In this document: positions 25,001 through 32,109 of the stretch, piece by piece | How the letters are laid out: each line of letters begins with the position of its first letter | Numbering within the stretch: position 1 is the stretch's first letter | Origin: Acanthaster planci | Lineage: Eukaryota; Echinodermata; Asteroidea; Valvatida; Acanthasteridae | Length of the DNA stretch: 33,262 nt | Assembly (NCBI RefSeq): GCF_001949145.1 | Contig: NW_019091359.1 | Coordinates: 1,737,070-1,770,331 of the forward strand | Direction: 5' to 3' | Notes under the pieces: model-generated | Told to the model about the DNA's origin: nothing | Databases searched by the model: none | Seen by the model: the letters and a program-made list of their open reading frames with translations, nothing else | Made by a program: the position numbers and the translations under genes

Positions 25001-28000
25001 ACCAACTACCCTCCGAAAATCAGATGATTCAATCCCTGGCTGTTTTAAAGAAAAAATTACAAACTTTTTTTTGTTTAAGGCTGTGTTTTAAATAGATTTC
25101 TGCCAATGTGTGTGTTTTTATTGTGATTGTACACGTAAGGGGTCCTTCTGATGTTGGGAATTTGGTATTTTACTGTAACCTTATTTTAATGCATATGTAT
25201 TTAATGTTATAGCTTGTAAGTTGTAATGCGCACTTGAATGCTATGTTTATGAAATCTGAGCAAAATAAATGCTATTTATTATTATTTTATTATAGCGCAT
25301 GCCAGATGCAAAACAGCTACATTTGTATAAATTTCTGGCATCAAATTCGCCTCTTCGTGAAAACGGCAAAACAAGTTGGCCTATGGTTTTACTCTTCATT
25401 GCCAACGCTGTACATGCATCTATGGAAGACAAATTCGCCTCTTTGTGAAAATGCAAAATGTGGAATAGTTGTAATTTGCCCCAGAAAGATCATCATAATT
25501 TGGCTGATTTCAGTAGATTTGACAAAAAATGATTACATCAAGTTGTAGGCATTATATAACCTAGTTGATTTTGCCAAAAAAAAAAGGAAATTTGAAAAAA
25601 AAAAACATGATTTTGGGCCAAAGTGTCTCTTCGTGAAAGCGGTGCTGATGTGTCATGTGTTAAAACACTCACCACGCTCACAGTTTCCCCTCATAATTTC
25701 CTTCAAAACCCGGCCCTCTTTTCACAACATCAACCCTACAGTTCAGCATGAAGTCATACATGTAGTCATCTACTACTTGAGGTGAACAAACTTTTTTACC
25801 CTTCACAATGCATTTGTGCTGCTCCTAGGCCTTGGAACAACCAGCCCTTTCATGTAAGAAATGCTAAATCTGTCCACACATTCAAGATTGTTCTAAAACC
25901 TCATGTCTTTCATGAAGCATTTTAGAACGCCTGATTTTCATCTCTGCTAGTGATGGGTATTGTTATGTGCAGTTTAGTATTTTTGTATAGTATCTGTGCA
26001 ATATCCATGTTCCTTATTATAATTATTATTAAAATTATGGGGCTTGGATGACACACAAACCATGCATTTTATGCATAAATCTACATGTTTGGGGGAGGGG
26101 AACCAGTAAAAAATCAATTTGACAGTTTTCTTCAAAATATTTTTAAGTATCTGCTCATCACCTCACATATGCATGCACAGTATACAAGGAAGATTTTCAA
26201 AATAACAAAGAATGCTTCAGATGTTTGTAAGAGGAAAAATCACCCTAATTTTCTTTTCTTTTTTTTTCTGAGGGCACCAGTCATTCTACATGTACATGTA
26301 GGCTGAAAATAACGTGATTGGTCATGCGGGATAAATGAGCTACAAGTTGTGATATTGATTGGCCAATACTAGGGCATTAATATTCACGATCTTAGTCAAA
26401 GCCCAGTCCATGACAAAAACTTGTGCTGTTGGGATTCCCCATTTTTGTCTTTTCTGCCATGCTTTAAACATTGAAGTTTTTACATATCTTCATTCAGAAT
26501 CTAGTAGGCCTACATGTATAAAGCAACACTCTGTGAGAAGAGGACGGCTTGAACTGGAGTATGAAATAAAATGGAAACAGATTAGGCCCAACGTTTTGCA
26601 AGTACACTTCACCCATAGGGTTGTGCACAAAATGTATTATTTTGCTTGTCATCCAAACCCATAATGCATTGCAAATGTCAAAAAGGTTTATAACTACAAA
26701 AGTTAAAATATAATATTAGGTGTCTCCTTTCTATAACTGTACAAGTACATTGTAGGTACCGGTATGTAAAATAGGAACTCGTAGAGGGCACCCTATTTGG
26801 TCGTTTTCAGCCATAGACATATAAACACGTAGACCACCACCAGTCTAACTATGATTTTAAAAAGTGTGGGCAAGCAGTGGGCGAAACGATGGATCGCAGT
26901 GTGTTTTGTGCAAATTGCACATTACGCACTGGGAATGCATGTATTTGTTTACATGTGCTCTAAAAAGACGCTCCCTTTTTGCTCTTTTGTGCTGCTATTT
27001 CTTCTGTTCAAATATTTCAACCCCACTGTTTCGAATCAGGATGGGCCAGATTAACTCAACAGAGGGTTTTTTCACAATCGGGAAATTGGGCTTCATGACA
27101 TTTTATGGCTGAAATTTTTCAACTGTGAGTAAATTCCCTATACCGAGGTGTGAATTTGCCCACGCTTTTGGATTTAGTCGGTAGCCGTCTCGGCTACGGT
27201 ACCCCGCCATTGTTTTGAATAGGAGCTGCCCGGCTATGTGTTCATACATGTACAGTATGTCTGTGTTTTCTGCGTGTCGCGTCTTGGAATCAGTCTTCAA
27301 CACCAACATCAACAACTGGTGATATATTGCTGTACAAACCAACGGCACTCTTGTTTTTGTATGACATTTTGAATCATCATCTGTAGATTGAGCTCGCGGG
27401 TTTTATCAAGAGTTTACCTGAAAATAGGCCAGTTTGTTTAAGAATAAAACCCTATTATTTTTAAAGTTACATATATTAATCTACATTTGTGAAATTTTTT
27501 GTAGAAATTTAACGAATCGCACAAATTTCGTACATGTACGCCCCACCAAAAAGTGATTTTTAGCGGAATGTTGTTGCACAGTGTGATTTCAATATAGGCA
27601 ACATCGGTTGCAAATCAAATCCAAAACTACGTTTTAAGTAGCCCAACATTTAAAGTGTTCTTATGCCCAATCTATACCTGTCATGTACAAAGAAATAGCC
27701 AATCGCAAAGCAGACGAAGATGGATTTTTCTGGCTTCCCTTTTCGACTCTATAATTGAATGGATTCCATGCTTCATGGCACAAATTTTCACTTTTTGTAA
27801 CTTGTTTGGCCCTGCAAGTTGTTTTTTTTGGGGGGGGTGAGTGGCATACTAGTCTACCGTAATTAACATTAATTGTATTGCAGTTAATTACTGAAAAATA
27901 ACCAGCGGTTACACAGGTAATAACAATCACGTTGACAAGATCTTCATTTTCATTGTTCACGTAAGTTGATCTTTCATTGGTGGATGGCCCTGTTCTTGTA

Positions 28001-31000
28001 ATAAGATTTTTTTGATATCAATGAATGAAATTAAAAATAATTAATGGCACAGCGCGGACATCCAGGAGTTTCACAAAATGGCGCGTGGCAACCAATGAGA
28101 ACAACTGCAAACAGGGCACGCGTATGTACTAATCAAAGAAATGATTATCTGATCCTCTGACTAGTTGGTACACGCCTACATGCACCTCGCCAAGGTCGCT
28201 GTTTTCATCGGTTTGTTTGATGCTAAATCCCCCAAAAAGTTTTACTTAATATTCCAGGTATTTAATAAGTTGTGAAATGATCAGTCCTAAAAAGACTTCA
28301 ACTGGGTCACAGCTTCCTTAATATGTACGTGTACAGTAGGACATTTAGACGGGAAAATTGTATAATTTCATTCCCCCAAATTTCATCACTTCGTTAATTA
28401 CATCAGACTGAGCTGATTCTTGCATTATTTTATTCCATTTGCAAAGCTTTTTCCAATGACAAGTAATTTACTTTCATTACTCACACTTCAAAGTTTCATT
28501 TCACATACCTAGGCCTACTTCTATTACATGTATATGGGGGTCCCCAAATATACCATTTCCAGGTAGCTGTAGGCTACTTCTGGAACAGTAAGGCACTACT
28601 CCGTAGGCCTTACTGATTCCTGATGTTTGATGGTTCTGTACGCAACGGCATTTTGAAAAGTGCCCTCAATTGTTCCAGAGGAAATTTCCATTTCTGCTTT
28701 CTTGATAAAATCTTCCCAAAAAAGCCTATAATAATACTATATAGGTAACCTATATAAAACTACCGGGCATGTGTGTATAACACAAAAAATAGCTTTTTCT
28801 ACCATCTTGACCTACAAATCCCTCGACGATCTGCACACATCGGCATTCTGTGGCCGTGCGTCACGTGACAGAAACAGGTGCAGCGTAACGAGTTTTTATG
28901 CTTTGGATAACAGATCCAATAATTCTGACAACTCTCATTAAGATAATGGCTAGAGACGTCACGGAAATATGAGTTTAGGGAACCAGACTTATGTAGATGT
29001 GTGCGGATCGTCTAGGGATTTATAGGTCAGTAAAGTAGAAAAAAGCTCGTTGTTTACCAATGATGTAGGTTACGCTCTACAAAATACACACGAGCCCAGT
29101 AATTTCATATACATGTAGGTTGCATATTATTAAGGGCTTTTTAGAGGATATTTGATCAAGAAAGCGCAAACAGAGCTTTTCTCTGGTACGATTGCCAGGC
29201 ATTTTTCAAAATGCCATTGCAGAGTAGTGCCTTACTGTTCAGGAAGTGGTTAATTGCTATTTTAGGGACTTCTACGAATTGGAAATCGCCCAAAGTAATA
29301 CATCAGAGAATTGATGGGGTGAGTGATTCATACACACAAAAGGGGTTTCATAGAAGGCACTTTCGCTGAGTCCCACTTTTTGAACGGACCGCTGTGCGGC
29401 CTAGGATACGGAGGGAGTCCAGTAGACTGGCCCCCAGTATGGGGCTAAGTGTGACCTAGATCCGTAAACAGGGCCCGACAAATACTCCTCCGTCGTATAC
29501 TGGGCCCTGTCCGAATACAGAGGGATTTCTTTCAAAAAAATTGTGTTCATTTTATGAGCTGAAATTGCACTGGTACAGTGTGTTCACTAATTGTAGAAAA
29601 CTTGCCATTTCCTCGTTTGGAGGAAACCATGTTGCCCTTTTTCCAGTTTTCCCACCCCGGACGAAGTGTACATTACACAGACTCTTTGTATGGTTAAGTA
29701 ATGGTACCCTGTATGAGAGCCTGTCTGGTTTGCACTCAGACTTCAGTGCCTACGAGTTTCGTTCAGATCTGCAAGAGTACCTGTCGATCTAAGTACTCTT
29801 GGAAAATTACGGCTGTTTTGTGTCGCAGCTAATATGCAATGCCCTTGGCTGGTTTCCTATCCAGTCACATACTGCTTGTGGCAAATCATTGGTAGCACGG
29901 CTCTCTCTCTGTGACATGACACAAAAGTGACCAAACAGCTGTCAGTTTTGTGCAAGTGGGGCAAAATTTGTCCGAAATAGGAAAAGCGCAAAAAAAGGCA
30001 ACAGCTTTTCCTCCAAACGAGGAAAAGGCGAGTTTTCTGCAATTAGCAACCTAGTGGAAAGTTCACCCTGTAAGTACACCGTAGTGAACATACCACTGCG
30101 CTTTCAGCTCACAAAATCACGCAGACGCCCCCAGATACCCCAGAGAAATTTTTTCAAAAGAAATCCCTATGTATCGGGACAGGGCCCAGTATAAAACGGA
30201 GGAGTATTCGTCGGGCCCTGTTTACGGGTCTAAGTGTGACCCAGCCCAGGTTGGATGACGTCTACATTGCATTGCGACTAACGTCTAGGGTATAAAGGTC
30301 CTCCTATTCCGCCAAATTTTTTTCAACAGTTTTTCTCACATTTTTACCTGATGATACTGTGATGAAATTACTAAATACGCCTGTGGACAATGTATTTTGC
30401 AGAAAATTCTGTGAAACTCCACGTTTTCCGTCTGGCTTTATGAATGATCTACGTTCGTGTGGTAGTACGCATTTGCACATGCGCGAAATGGCTTCTAAGC
30501 TCGGCTGACATTCTGTCAGTTATGCATGTTGTTTAGAGCTAGGTCTAGGTCTTCGCTACATCAGAAATATGTGGAAACGCGCAGACAATAGACCTAGCCA
30601 TATCTTTGGAAACCCGTTCAGACATGGCCCCGTATCTGCGACTTTTTGACACCCAACGGCGTGCGCGTACGCGTGCTAGGCGAACATGTATCAGTATATA
30701 TACATGTGCTACTACATGTAGATGGTTAACGAATCGCGACAGAAAGCGTGGAGTTTCGCAGAATTTCCTGCAAAATACATTGTCCGCAGGCATATTTAGT
30801 AATTTCAACACTGCAGTTAGGCCTATGCCATTATGGAATTCAGGATACAAGGCACATGTGAACGATGTTTTGAGTTGTCTTGGTTGTCTCCGCCATGTAC
30901 ATGTAGGCCTATGAGGTGAAAATGTGAGAAAAAACTGTTGAAAAAAAATTTCGCATAGTTGGAGGATACCCTGAACGTTAGTCGCAATGCAATGTAGGCC

Positions 31001-31328
31001 TAGACGGCGTCCAACCTGCGCTATGTGTGACCATGCTTGGAAATTGGAATCATGGGAATGTTATTGTTAGGCCTGATAATGCCTAACTCACTGGTTAAGT
31101 TCAACAATGTTGACATGGTTGAAGTTCATCATGTTCACGTCTGACTAGCCAACCCCCTTACTCACCTAAATTCATATTCTCAGTGAGCTTCAACGGAGTC
31201 CGGAAAAAGTAGATGAGAAACACAACCAAGAAGAACCAAATCGCCAACAAGTAGGTCCAAATCCAATTCAGAACACCCTTCAATTTCTCCGATCGCGAAG
31301 CAGTTGTAGAACTTCCCTCACCCGCCAT
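975..31328 (-). CDS. ST7: ST7 (suppressor of tumorigenicity 7) orthologue, 5' third, five exons, partial
   Basis: This is the only host gene recognised. ST7 is a conserved animal multi-pass membrane protein, named for a reported tumour-suppressor role at human 7q31; its biochemical activity is poorly defined. Splicing exons 31166-31328, 9231-9313, 8178-8310, 5859-6029 and 975-1053 gives 209 residues plus a split Glu codon, against about 585 in human ST7, so roughly one third is present. Family landmarks appear in order: an N-terminal membrane segment (about residues 20-43), [20 protein letters not shown] leading into a second hydrophobic segment (about 60-85), [55 protein letters not shown] and [16 protein letters not shown]. 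All junctions have GT donors and AG acceptors, and the phases (1, 0, 1, 1, 2) agree. No frameshift or internal stop is seen. The rest lies beyond the left edge. Vertebrates also have the paralogue ST7L; a single invertebrate gene would be the pre-duplication orthologue. Confidence 0.96.
1940..2127 (+). repeat. TGTGGGGAC-type dispersed repeat, copy 1
   Basis: The core at 1991-2104 contains three TGTGGGGAC words and one GTCCCCACA, followed by TTTCCCTAACAAAAGAACTT. A copy in the opposite orientation lies at 11216-11412, with only a handful of mismatches over about 110 bases and weaker similarity outward. This shows a dispersed, probably transposed element. It has internal inverted words but no coding capacity. 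Its class (SINE or MITE) is not clear. Confidence 0.8.
4979..5699. mobile_element. MITE-like element with CTCGAcATTAACGG head
   Basis: The ends are inverted: AAGCAGGCCTCGACATT near 4979-4995 and its near reverse complement AATGTTAAGACCTGCTT at 5684-5700 (14 of 17 match). Both are flanked by TACA(A), a possible target duplication of 4-5 bp. Internal GGGCAAGTA words also pair across the element (5036-5046 with 5651-5660), making it partly foldback. The head resembles that of the element starting at 6274. There is no transposase; it would be non-autonomous. Confidence 0.55.
5859..6029 (-). CDS. ST7: ST7 exon 4 (residues 127-183)
   Basis: The exon is 171 bases long. The acceptor is CCCCCCTCCAG and the donor is AAG|GTACGT. 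The split codon gives Glu, then [40 protein letters not shown] and [16 protein letters not shown]. It aligns without gaps to the soluble ST7 segment [14 protein letters not shown]...TCDSD..RPAD. It enters and leaves in phase 1. A longer minus-strand open frame covering this exon (5699-5968) is a read-through into intron and is not real. Confidence 0.96.
6030..8177 (-). other. ST7 intron 3 (2,148 bp)
   Basis: The intron runs from donor GTAAGAG at 8177 to an acceptor behind a C-rich tract at 6030. It holds the inverted-repeat element at 6274-7061. The remainder (7062-8177) is A+T rich with homopolymer runs around 7490-7545, and I see no other feature in it. Confidence 0.9.
6274..7061. mobile_element. 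Possible MITE with GGCTCGAAATTAACGGGC head
   Basis: The left end AGGCTCGAAATTAACGGGC (6274-6292) matches the reverse complement of the right end, which reads AGCCCAATTTTGAGCCCT (7044-7061), with a small gap. A strong local hairpin sits at 6968-6997 (TACGGGAGC...GCTCCCGTA). The interior has no coding content. No clear target duplication is seen, so the outer limits are uncertain. The head motif links it to the 4979-5699 element. Confidence 0.45.
8178..8310 (-). CDS. ST7: ST7 exon 3 (residues 83-126)
   Basis: The exon is 133 bases long and is preceded by a pyrimidine tract and CAAG acceptor; the donor is CAG|GTAAGAG. It encodes [20 protein letters not shown], then [20 protein letters not shown] and QSPP. 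The first 20 residues match the conserved ST7 core. The Asn/Ser/Gly/Gln-rich end corresponds to the variable low-complexity loop of vertebrate ST7, which is a site of isoform variation there. It exits in phase 1. Confidence 0.96.
8311..9230 (-). other. ST7 intron 2 (920 bp)
   Basis: The intron has donor GTAAGTATT at 9230 and acceptor at 8311 after TATCTTTTTCTTTTGTCAAG. The open frame at 9061-9279 overlaps exon 2 on the opposite strand and is noise. I see nothing else in it. Confidence 0.92.
9231..9313 (-). CDS. ST7: ST7 exon 2 (residues 55-82)
   Basis: The exon is 83 bases long. The acceptor TTTTGCAG precedes it and the donor GTAAGTATT follows. The split first codon makes Val, then [20 protein letters not shown] and LISGLIL. 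The [20 protein letters not shown] stretch is nearly invariant in animal ST7 proteins. The start of the second hydrophobic segment lies here. It ends in phase 0 exactly before IFEWW, as the alignment requires. Confidence 0.96.
9824..10224. other. Assembly gap (401 N)
   Basis: This is a run of N bases. Its right edge enters the 27-bp minisatellite directly, so the gap probably hides an unresolved array. Open frames drawn across it are artefacts. Confidence 0.97.
10225..10773. repeat. 27-bp minisatellite, split in two
   Basis: Units of CCAAGGCAATAGGGCAACC plus AGGCCTGG (27 bp) occur at 10225-10251, 10252-10278 and 10279-10288 (partial). They resume in the same orientation from about 10715 to 10773. 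The CCAGGCCTGG core is palindromic. The array is interrupted by the 426-bp element at 10289-10714, and its left extent is lost in the assembly gap. Confidence 0.9.
10289..10714. mobile_element. 426-bp MITE with long imperfect inverted ends, inside the minisatellite
   Basis: The tips are perfect 8-bp inverted repeats, AGAGGGAT (10289-10296) and ATCCCTCT (10707-10714). Similarity continues inward with gaps for about 85 bases: GCGTCGATCTGCACA pairs with the complement of the right side, as do AAAACGAGG and TGTGT..CTT blocks. The flanks carry AT on each side. Removing the element with one AT restores the expected GGCAATAGGG minisatellite unit, which shows insertion. TA duplication is an alternative reading. 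The right half has a CpG-rich run (10629-10645). There is no coding capacity. Confidence 0.75.
10774..11215. other. Intron 1 stretch without recognised features
   Basis: This is A+T-rich DNA with an 11-bp tandem duplication of CTTGTAGATTTG words (10978-11000) and scattered ACATGTAC words. No gene or element was recognised. Confidence 0.7.
11216..11412 (-). repeat. TGTGGGGAC-type dispersed repeat, copy 2 (inverted)
   Basis: This is the reverse-oriented copy of the 1940-2127 repeat. Here the plus strand reads AAGTTCTTTTGTTAGGGAAA, then GAGTTGTGGGGACATTTC, then GTCCCCATAAC. Similarity extends outward on both sides, to GGGCAGGCATTCACCCC on the left and to CCATGTGGGT on the right, so the element is about 190 bp. 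Confidence 0.8.
11413..15873. other. Intron 1 stretch, no gene recognised
   Basis: About 4.5 kb of A+T-rich DNA with very frequent ACATGTAC/TACATGTA words, including a 24-bp perfect palindrome at 14554-14577. Minus-strand open frames at 11909-12313 and 14291-14665 show no domain, composition or homology I can recognise. Confidence 0.7.
14554..14577. repeat. 24-bp perfect palindrome centred on CACGTG
   Basis: Two GTACATGTA arms flank a central CACGTG, and the whole 24 bp equals its own reverse complement. It is an extreme example of the ACATGTAC words spread over the window. The central CACGTG is also an E-box core, but function is not shown. Confidence 0.85.
15874..16007. repeat. Hairpin-forming inverted repeat with 60-bp arms
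   Basis: The left arm 15874-15933 and right arm 15948-16007 pair with four mismatches in 60, around a 14-base loop (TATGATTAAACCCC). Shared words include GAATTTCCAAGGAAG and GGTCTTGGCTATGCTGGC. It could be a foldback element or a transcribed small-RNA hairpin. No clear target duplication is seen. Confidence 0.9.
16090..16325. repeat. ~36-bp minisatellite, about 6.5 copies
   Basis: Units are built on GGAGTTTACTTTCTTGAGTT followed by a TTTC-rich spacer. Two spacer types, GGGTAATTTCCATTCTTTT and a GTTATCTTTCTCTT form, alternate in the middle, giving a ~73-bp higher-order period. The open frame 16130-16318 only reflects this periodicity. Confidence 0.9.
16326..18179. other. Intron 1 stretch, no gene recognised
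   Basis: It contains a T/G-rich low-complexity run (16756-16812) and scattered ACATGTAC words. No gene or element was recognised. Confidence 0.7.
18180..18432. mobile_element. 253-bp MITE-like element with ~60-bp inverted ends
   Basis: The left arm 18180-18243 and right arm 18375-18432 are imperfect inverted repeats sharing TCATTCCATGAGGTTGGG, ATTTGTGA and GGGTC blocks. The ~130-base centre is non-coding. The flanks (TCTAAT and TATATG) do not give an unambiguous target duplication. The layout fits a non-autonomous DNA transposon of undetermined superfamily. Confidence 0.7.
18433..23737. other. Intron 1 stretch, no gene recognised
   Basis: About 5.3 kb. It contains nested ACATGTAC palindromes (19195-19252) and a short motif, CACTTAGAAAACACT, present three times at 22934, 23110 (inverted) and 23243. 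An inverted pair GCTAAATT/AATTTAGC lies near 23158-23225. Open frames such as 19539-19844 have no recognisable domain. Confidence 0.65.
23960..25296 (+). mobile_element. Degenerate 5'-truncated LINE (CR1/L2-like), reverse transcriptase 3' part
   Basis: A decayed non-LTR retrotransposon. In a frame with shifts and stops, the sequence shows [13 protein letters not shown] at about 24096-24134, the RT catalytic YADDT at about 24194-24208, and downstream [32 protein letters not shown] and LHWL (open frame 24436-24843). It then shows LAPEYLS and NQLPSE with further stops to about 25092. These are the conserved end of CR1/L2-type ORF2. The 3' tail ends in AAATGCTATTTATTATTATT, the simple-repeat tail usual for this group. 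The 5' side begins abruptly at about 23960, fitting 5' truncation. A 51-bp element is inserted at 24329. It cannot be active. Confidence 0.9.
24329..24379. mobile_element. 51-bp piggyBac-like micro-MITE (TTAA-flanked)
   Basis: Perfect 14-bp inverted ends CCCTAACACTCCTC (24329-24342 and complement at 24366-24379) are bounded by TTAA on both sides (24325-24328, 24380-24383). Pairing continues imperfectly so that almost the whole element is a hairpin. It sits inside the LINE reading frame between an LMIN and a [11 protein letters not shown] motif. Taking it out with one TTAA rejoins that frame, showing precise insertion. TTAA duplication and CCCT-starting ends are hallmarks of the piggyBac superfamily; family membership is inferred. 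Confidence 0.8.
25297..25808. other. Intron 1 stretch with repeated TTCGCCTCTTCGTGAAAAC motif
   Basis: The ~20-base motif AAATTCGCCTCTTCGTGAAA occurs at 25343-25364 and 25431-25452 (one base changed). A shorter form lies at 25624-25642 and an inverted copy at 23738-23760, on the far side of the LINE. No gene is seen here. Confidence 0.65.
25809..26040 (+). mobile_element. Second LINE 3' end fragment (CR1/L2-like)
   Basis: A 39-codon open frame at 25809-25925 reads [20 protein letters not shown], then [16 protein letters not shown] and a stop. This matches the C-terminal end of CR1/L2-type ORF2, whose consensus is roughly AP-LWN-LP-HVR followed by F+--LK-HLF-AF. An untranslated tail follows, ending in TTATTATAATTATTATTAAA at about 26036. 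Only the last ~230 bases of an element remain. Confidence 0.75.
26041..28564. other. Intron 1 stretch, no gene recognised
   Basis: About 2.5 kb. It contains a small GTAGCCGTCTCGGCTAC hairpin (27181-27197) and T/G runs (27821-27838). Plus-strand open frames 26359-26664 and 26851-27112 have no recognisable homology. Confidence 0.65.
28565..29250. mobile_element. Large foldback element 1 (arms ~255-280 bp)
   Basis: The left arm, about 28567-28842, pairs imperfectly and in order with the right arm, about 28995-29250. Paired blocks include GAACAGTAAGGCACTACT, GGCATTTTGAAAA, TGATCAAAAT/TGATAAAAT, GTGTGTATAACAC-like, AGCTTTTT and the inner GACGATCTGCACACAT/ATGTGTGCGGATCGTC. The ~150-base centre is less paired. 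There is no coding sequence. The layout recalls foldback transposons (Drosophila FB, sea urchin TU); assignment is inferred. Confidence 0.75.
29438..30245. mobile_element. Large foldback element 2
   Basis: The left arm, about 29440-29660, and the right arm, about 29965-30245, pair through GTAAACAGGGCCCGAC, AATACTCCTCCGT, ACTGGGCCCTGTCC, GGGATTTCTTT, GAGCTGAAA, GTTCACTA, GTAGAAAACT/GCAGAAAACT and CCTCGTTTGGAGGAAA. A small inner hairpin (GAGTAC...GTACTC, 29774-29798) lies near the centre. The open frames within it (29541-29792, 29857-30042) are non-coding. Its right edge abuts the next foldback. Confidence 0.8.
30245..31020. mobile_element. Large foldback element 3, with an 86-bp insertion in one arm
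   Basis: The left arm, 30247 to about 30480, and the right arm, about 30715-31015, pair through ACATTGCATTGCGACTAACG, AATTTTTTTCAACAG, TTCTCACATTTT, GAAATTACTAAATA, GGACAATGTATTTTGCAG and GAAACTCCACG. The right arm carries an extra 86 bases bounded by direct repeats of TAGGCCTATG (30818-30827 and 30904-30913) with no counterpart in the left arm. The centre has the inverted words CTAGGTCTA and TAGACCTAG. Long open frames on both strands here are by-products. Confidence 0.8.
31021..31165. other. Start of ST7 intron 1
   Basis: This is the short unique stretch between the third foldback and the exon 1 donor. It has repeated GTTGA/TTCA words at 31095-31135 and no other feature. Confidence 0.6.
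31166..31328 (-). CDS. ST7: ST7 exon 1, coding part (residues 1-54)
   Basis: The exon encodes [12 protein letters not shown]..., a hydrophilic 19-residue head, then a hydrophobic segment beginning [20 protein letters not shown] (about residues 20-43), then [14 protein letters not shown]. This is the same layout as vertebrate ST7, where a W-TYLW-WFF membrane segment is followed by R-PLK. The start is the ATG at 31328: it has A at -3 and G at +4, and the in-frame codon eight positions upstream is GTG, not ATG. The donor is TTTAG|GTGAGT, leaving phase 1, which matches exon 2. The 5' UTR lies to the right; its extent and any non-coding first exon cannot be told from the sequence. Confidence 0.95.
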
Positions 31329-31600
31329 GTTACATTTGCCCCTAAAGTGCACTGGTACCTAACTTCTCTGCATGCTGCTTTTATGGAAATTCGGTTGGGT
31401 ATCGTACTATATCCGTCTCGCGTCCCATATTTCGGCCGTTTTCCAATACTCGACTTCGGATCCATCTCAAGCTTCAACTTTTTTGTCACTACCCAACTTT
31501 GAAGTTATAAGCGCAATAGTAAGTCTAATAGTACCACAGAACATCAAAAAATACGCAAAAGAGTAAAACATTACAGTACTTTAATTTAAACGCTTCAGGT
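31329..31600 (-). promoter_or_regulatory. Presumed ST7 5' UTR and proximal promoter
   Basis: This is the sequence immediately upstream of the ST7 start codon. CpG dinucleotides are more frequent here than in the introns. No TATA box or clear initiator can be picked out. AACATGGCGG, across the start codon, resembles the YY1 core AANATGGCGG often found at TATA-less animal promoters. The transcription start is unknown and the right limit is arbitrary. Confidence 0.35.
31330..31335 (-). promoter_or_regulatory. Start-stop upstream ORF (ATGTAA) just before the ST7 start
   Basis: On the minus strand the bases read GCAAATGTAACATGG. An ATG followed at once by TAA ends one base before the ST7 ATG. Its context is weak (C at -3, T at +4), while the ST7 ATG context is strong (A at -3, G at +4). 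If included in the transcript it would be a minimal uORF; a role in translation is inferred only. Confidence 0.5.
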
Positions 31601-32109
31601 CAACAATCGGGGATTGGTTTTGGAGACGAACTTAGACGGAGACGGAGTTGAATTTGGAAAGCATAGCAAATACAATCTACTTGGCTACGGCTGCAATTTA
31701 CACGTACATGTAGATGGGAATCAGACGAAGCCGCTAGTTGGGGCTTTCAAACATCTGTCTGTTGTTCCCAGCCGCAGCCAAGTAACACATACGCGGCTAA
31801 CGTTATCATCAGATGGCGCTATCACACAAACAAAACAAAAGTAAAGTAAACAAAATCTAGATAGAATGTGCGCACATGGCTAGGCTCAACACTGTCACTG
31901 CGGGGGTTGTTGTTTACGCCACAGCTGAACAGAATTGCGCGGCCGAACAGCCTATCAACTCCTCATGCATGGAATTGCAAACAATACCCCAGTTTTTAAA
32001 TCTGAGTGTTTGGAGTGTTTCCAACGGTATGACCTTCATACAATGCTAGCAAGCTTATGCACGTCTCCGAGTCCCGTAAACGACATCCACCCCCCCTTCT
32101 TAATTTTTT
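31601..32109. other. ST7 upstream flank without recognised gene
   Basis: It contains a 15-bp inverted pair ACTTGGCTaCGGCTG (31679-31693) and its complement (31769-31783) with one mismatch, about 105 bp overall and possibly a tiny MITE. The plus-strand open frame 31614-31844 spans this repeat and has no recognised product. Confidence 0.6.

Larger units (their letters stand above)
9314..31165 (-). other. ST7 intron 1 (21,852 bp)
   Basis: The intron lies between donor GTGAGT at 31165 and acceptor GCAG at 9314, and both flanks join in phase 1. It makes up about two thirds of the window and carries most of the repeats and mobile elements listed separately. No nested host gene was recognised on either strand. 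Confidence 0.92.

Noticed and set aside
26850-27170. Inverted similarity around GTGTGGGCAA / TTGCCCACGC
   Set aside because: Only about 15 bases match well; the flanks do not pair, so it is not reported as an element.
30545-30914. Opposed ~100-codon open frames on both strands
   Set aside because: They lie in foldback 3 and arise from its inverted structure.
31158-31352. ST7 start eight codons upstream
   Set aside because: The in-frame codon there is GTG, and the ATG at 31328 has the strong context and matches family length.
31280-31489. 69-codon minus-strand open frame overlapping ST7 exon 1
   Set aside because: It is out of frame with the ST7 coding sequence and has no recognisable content.
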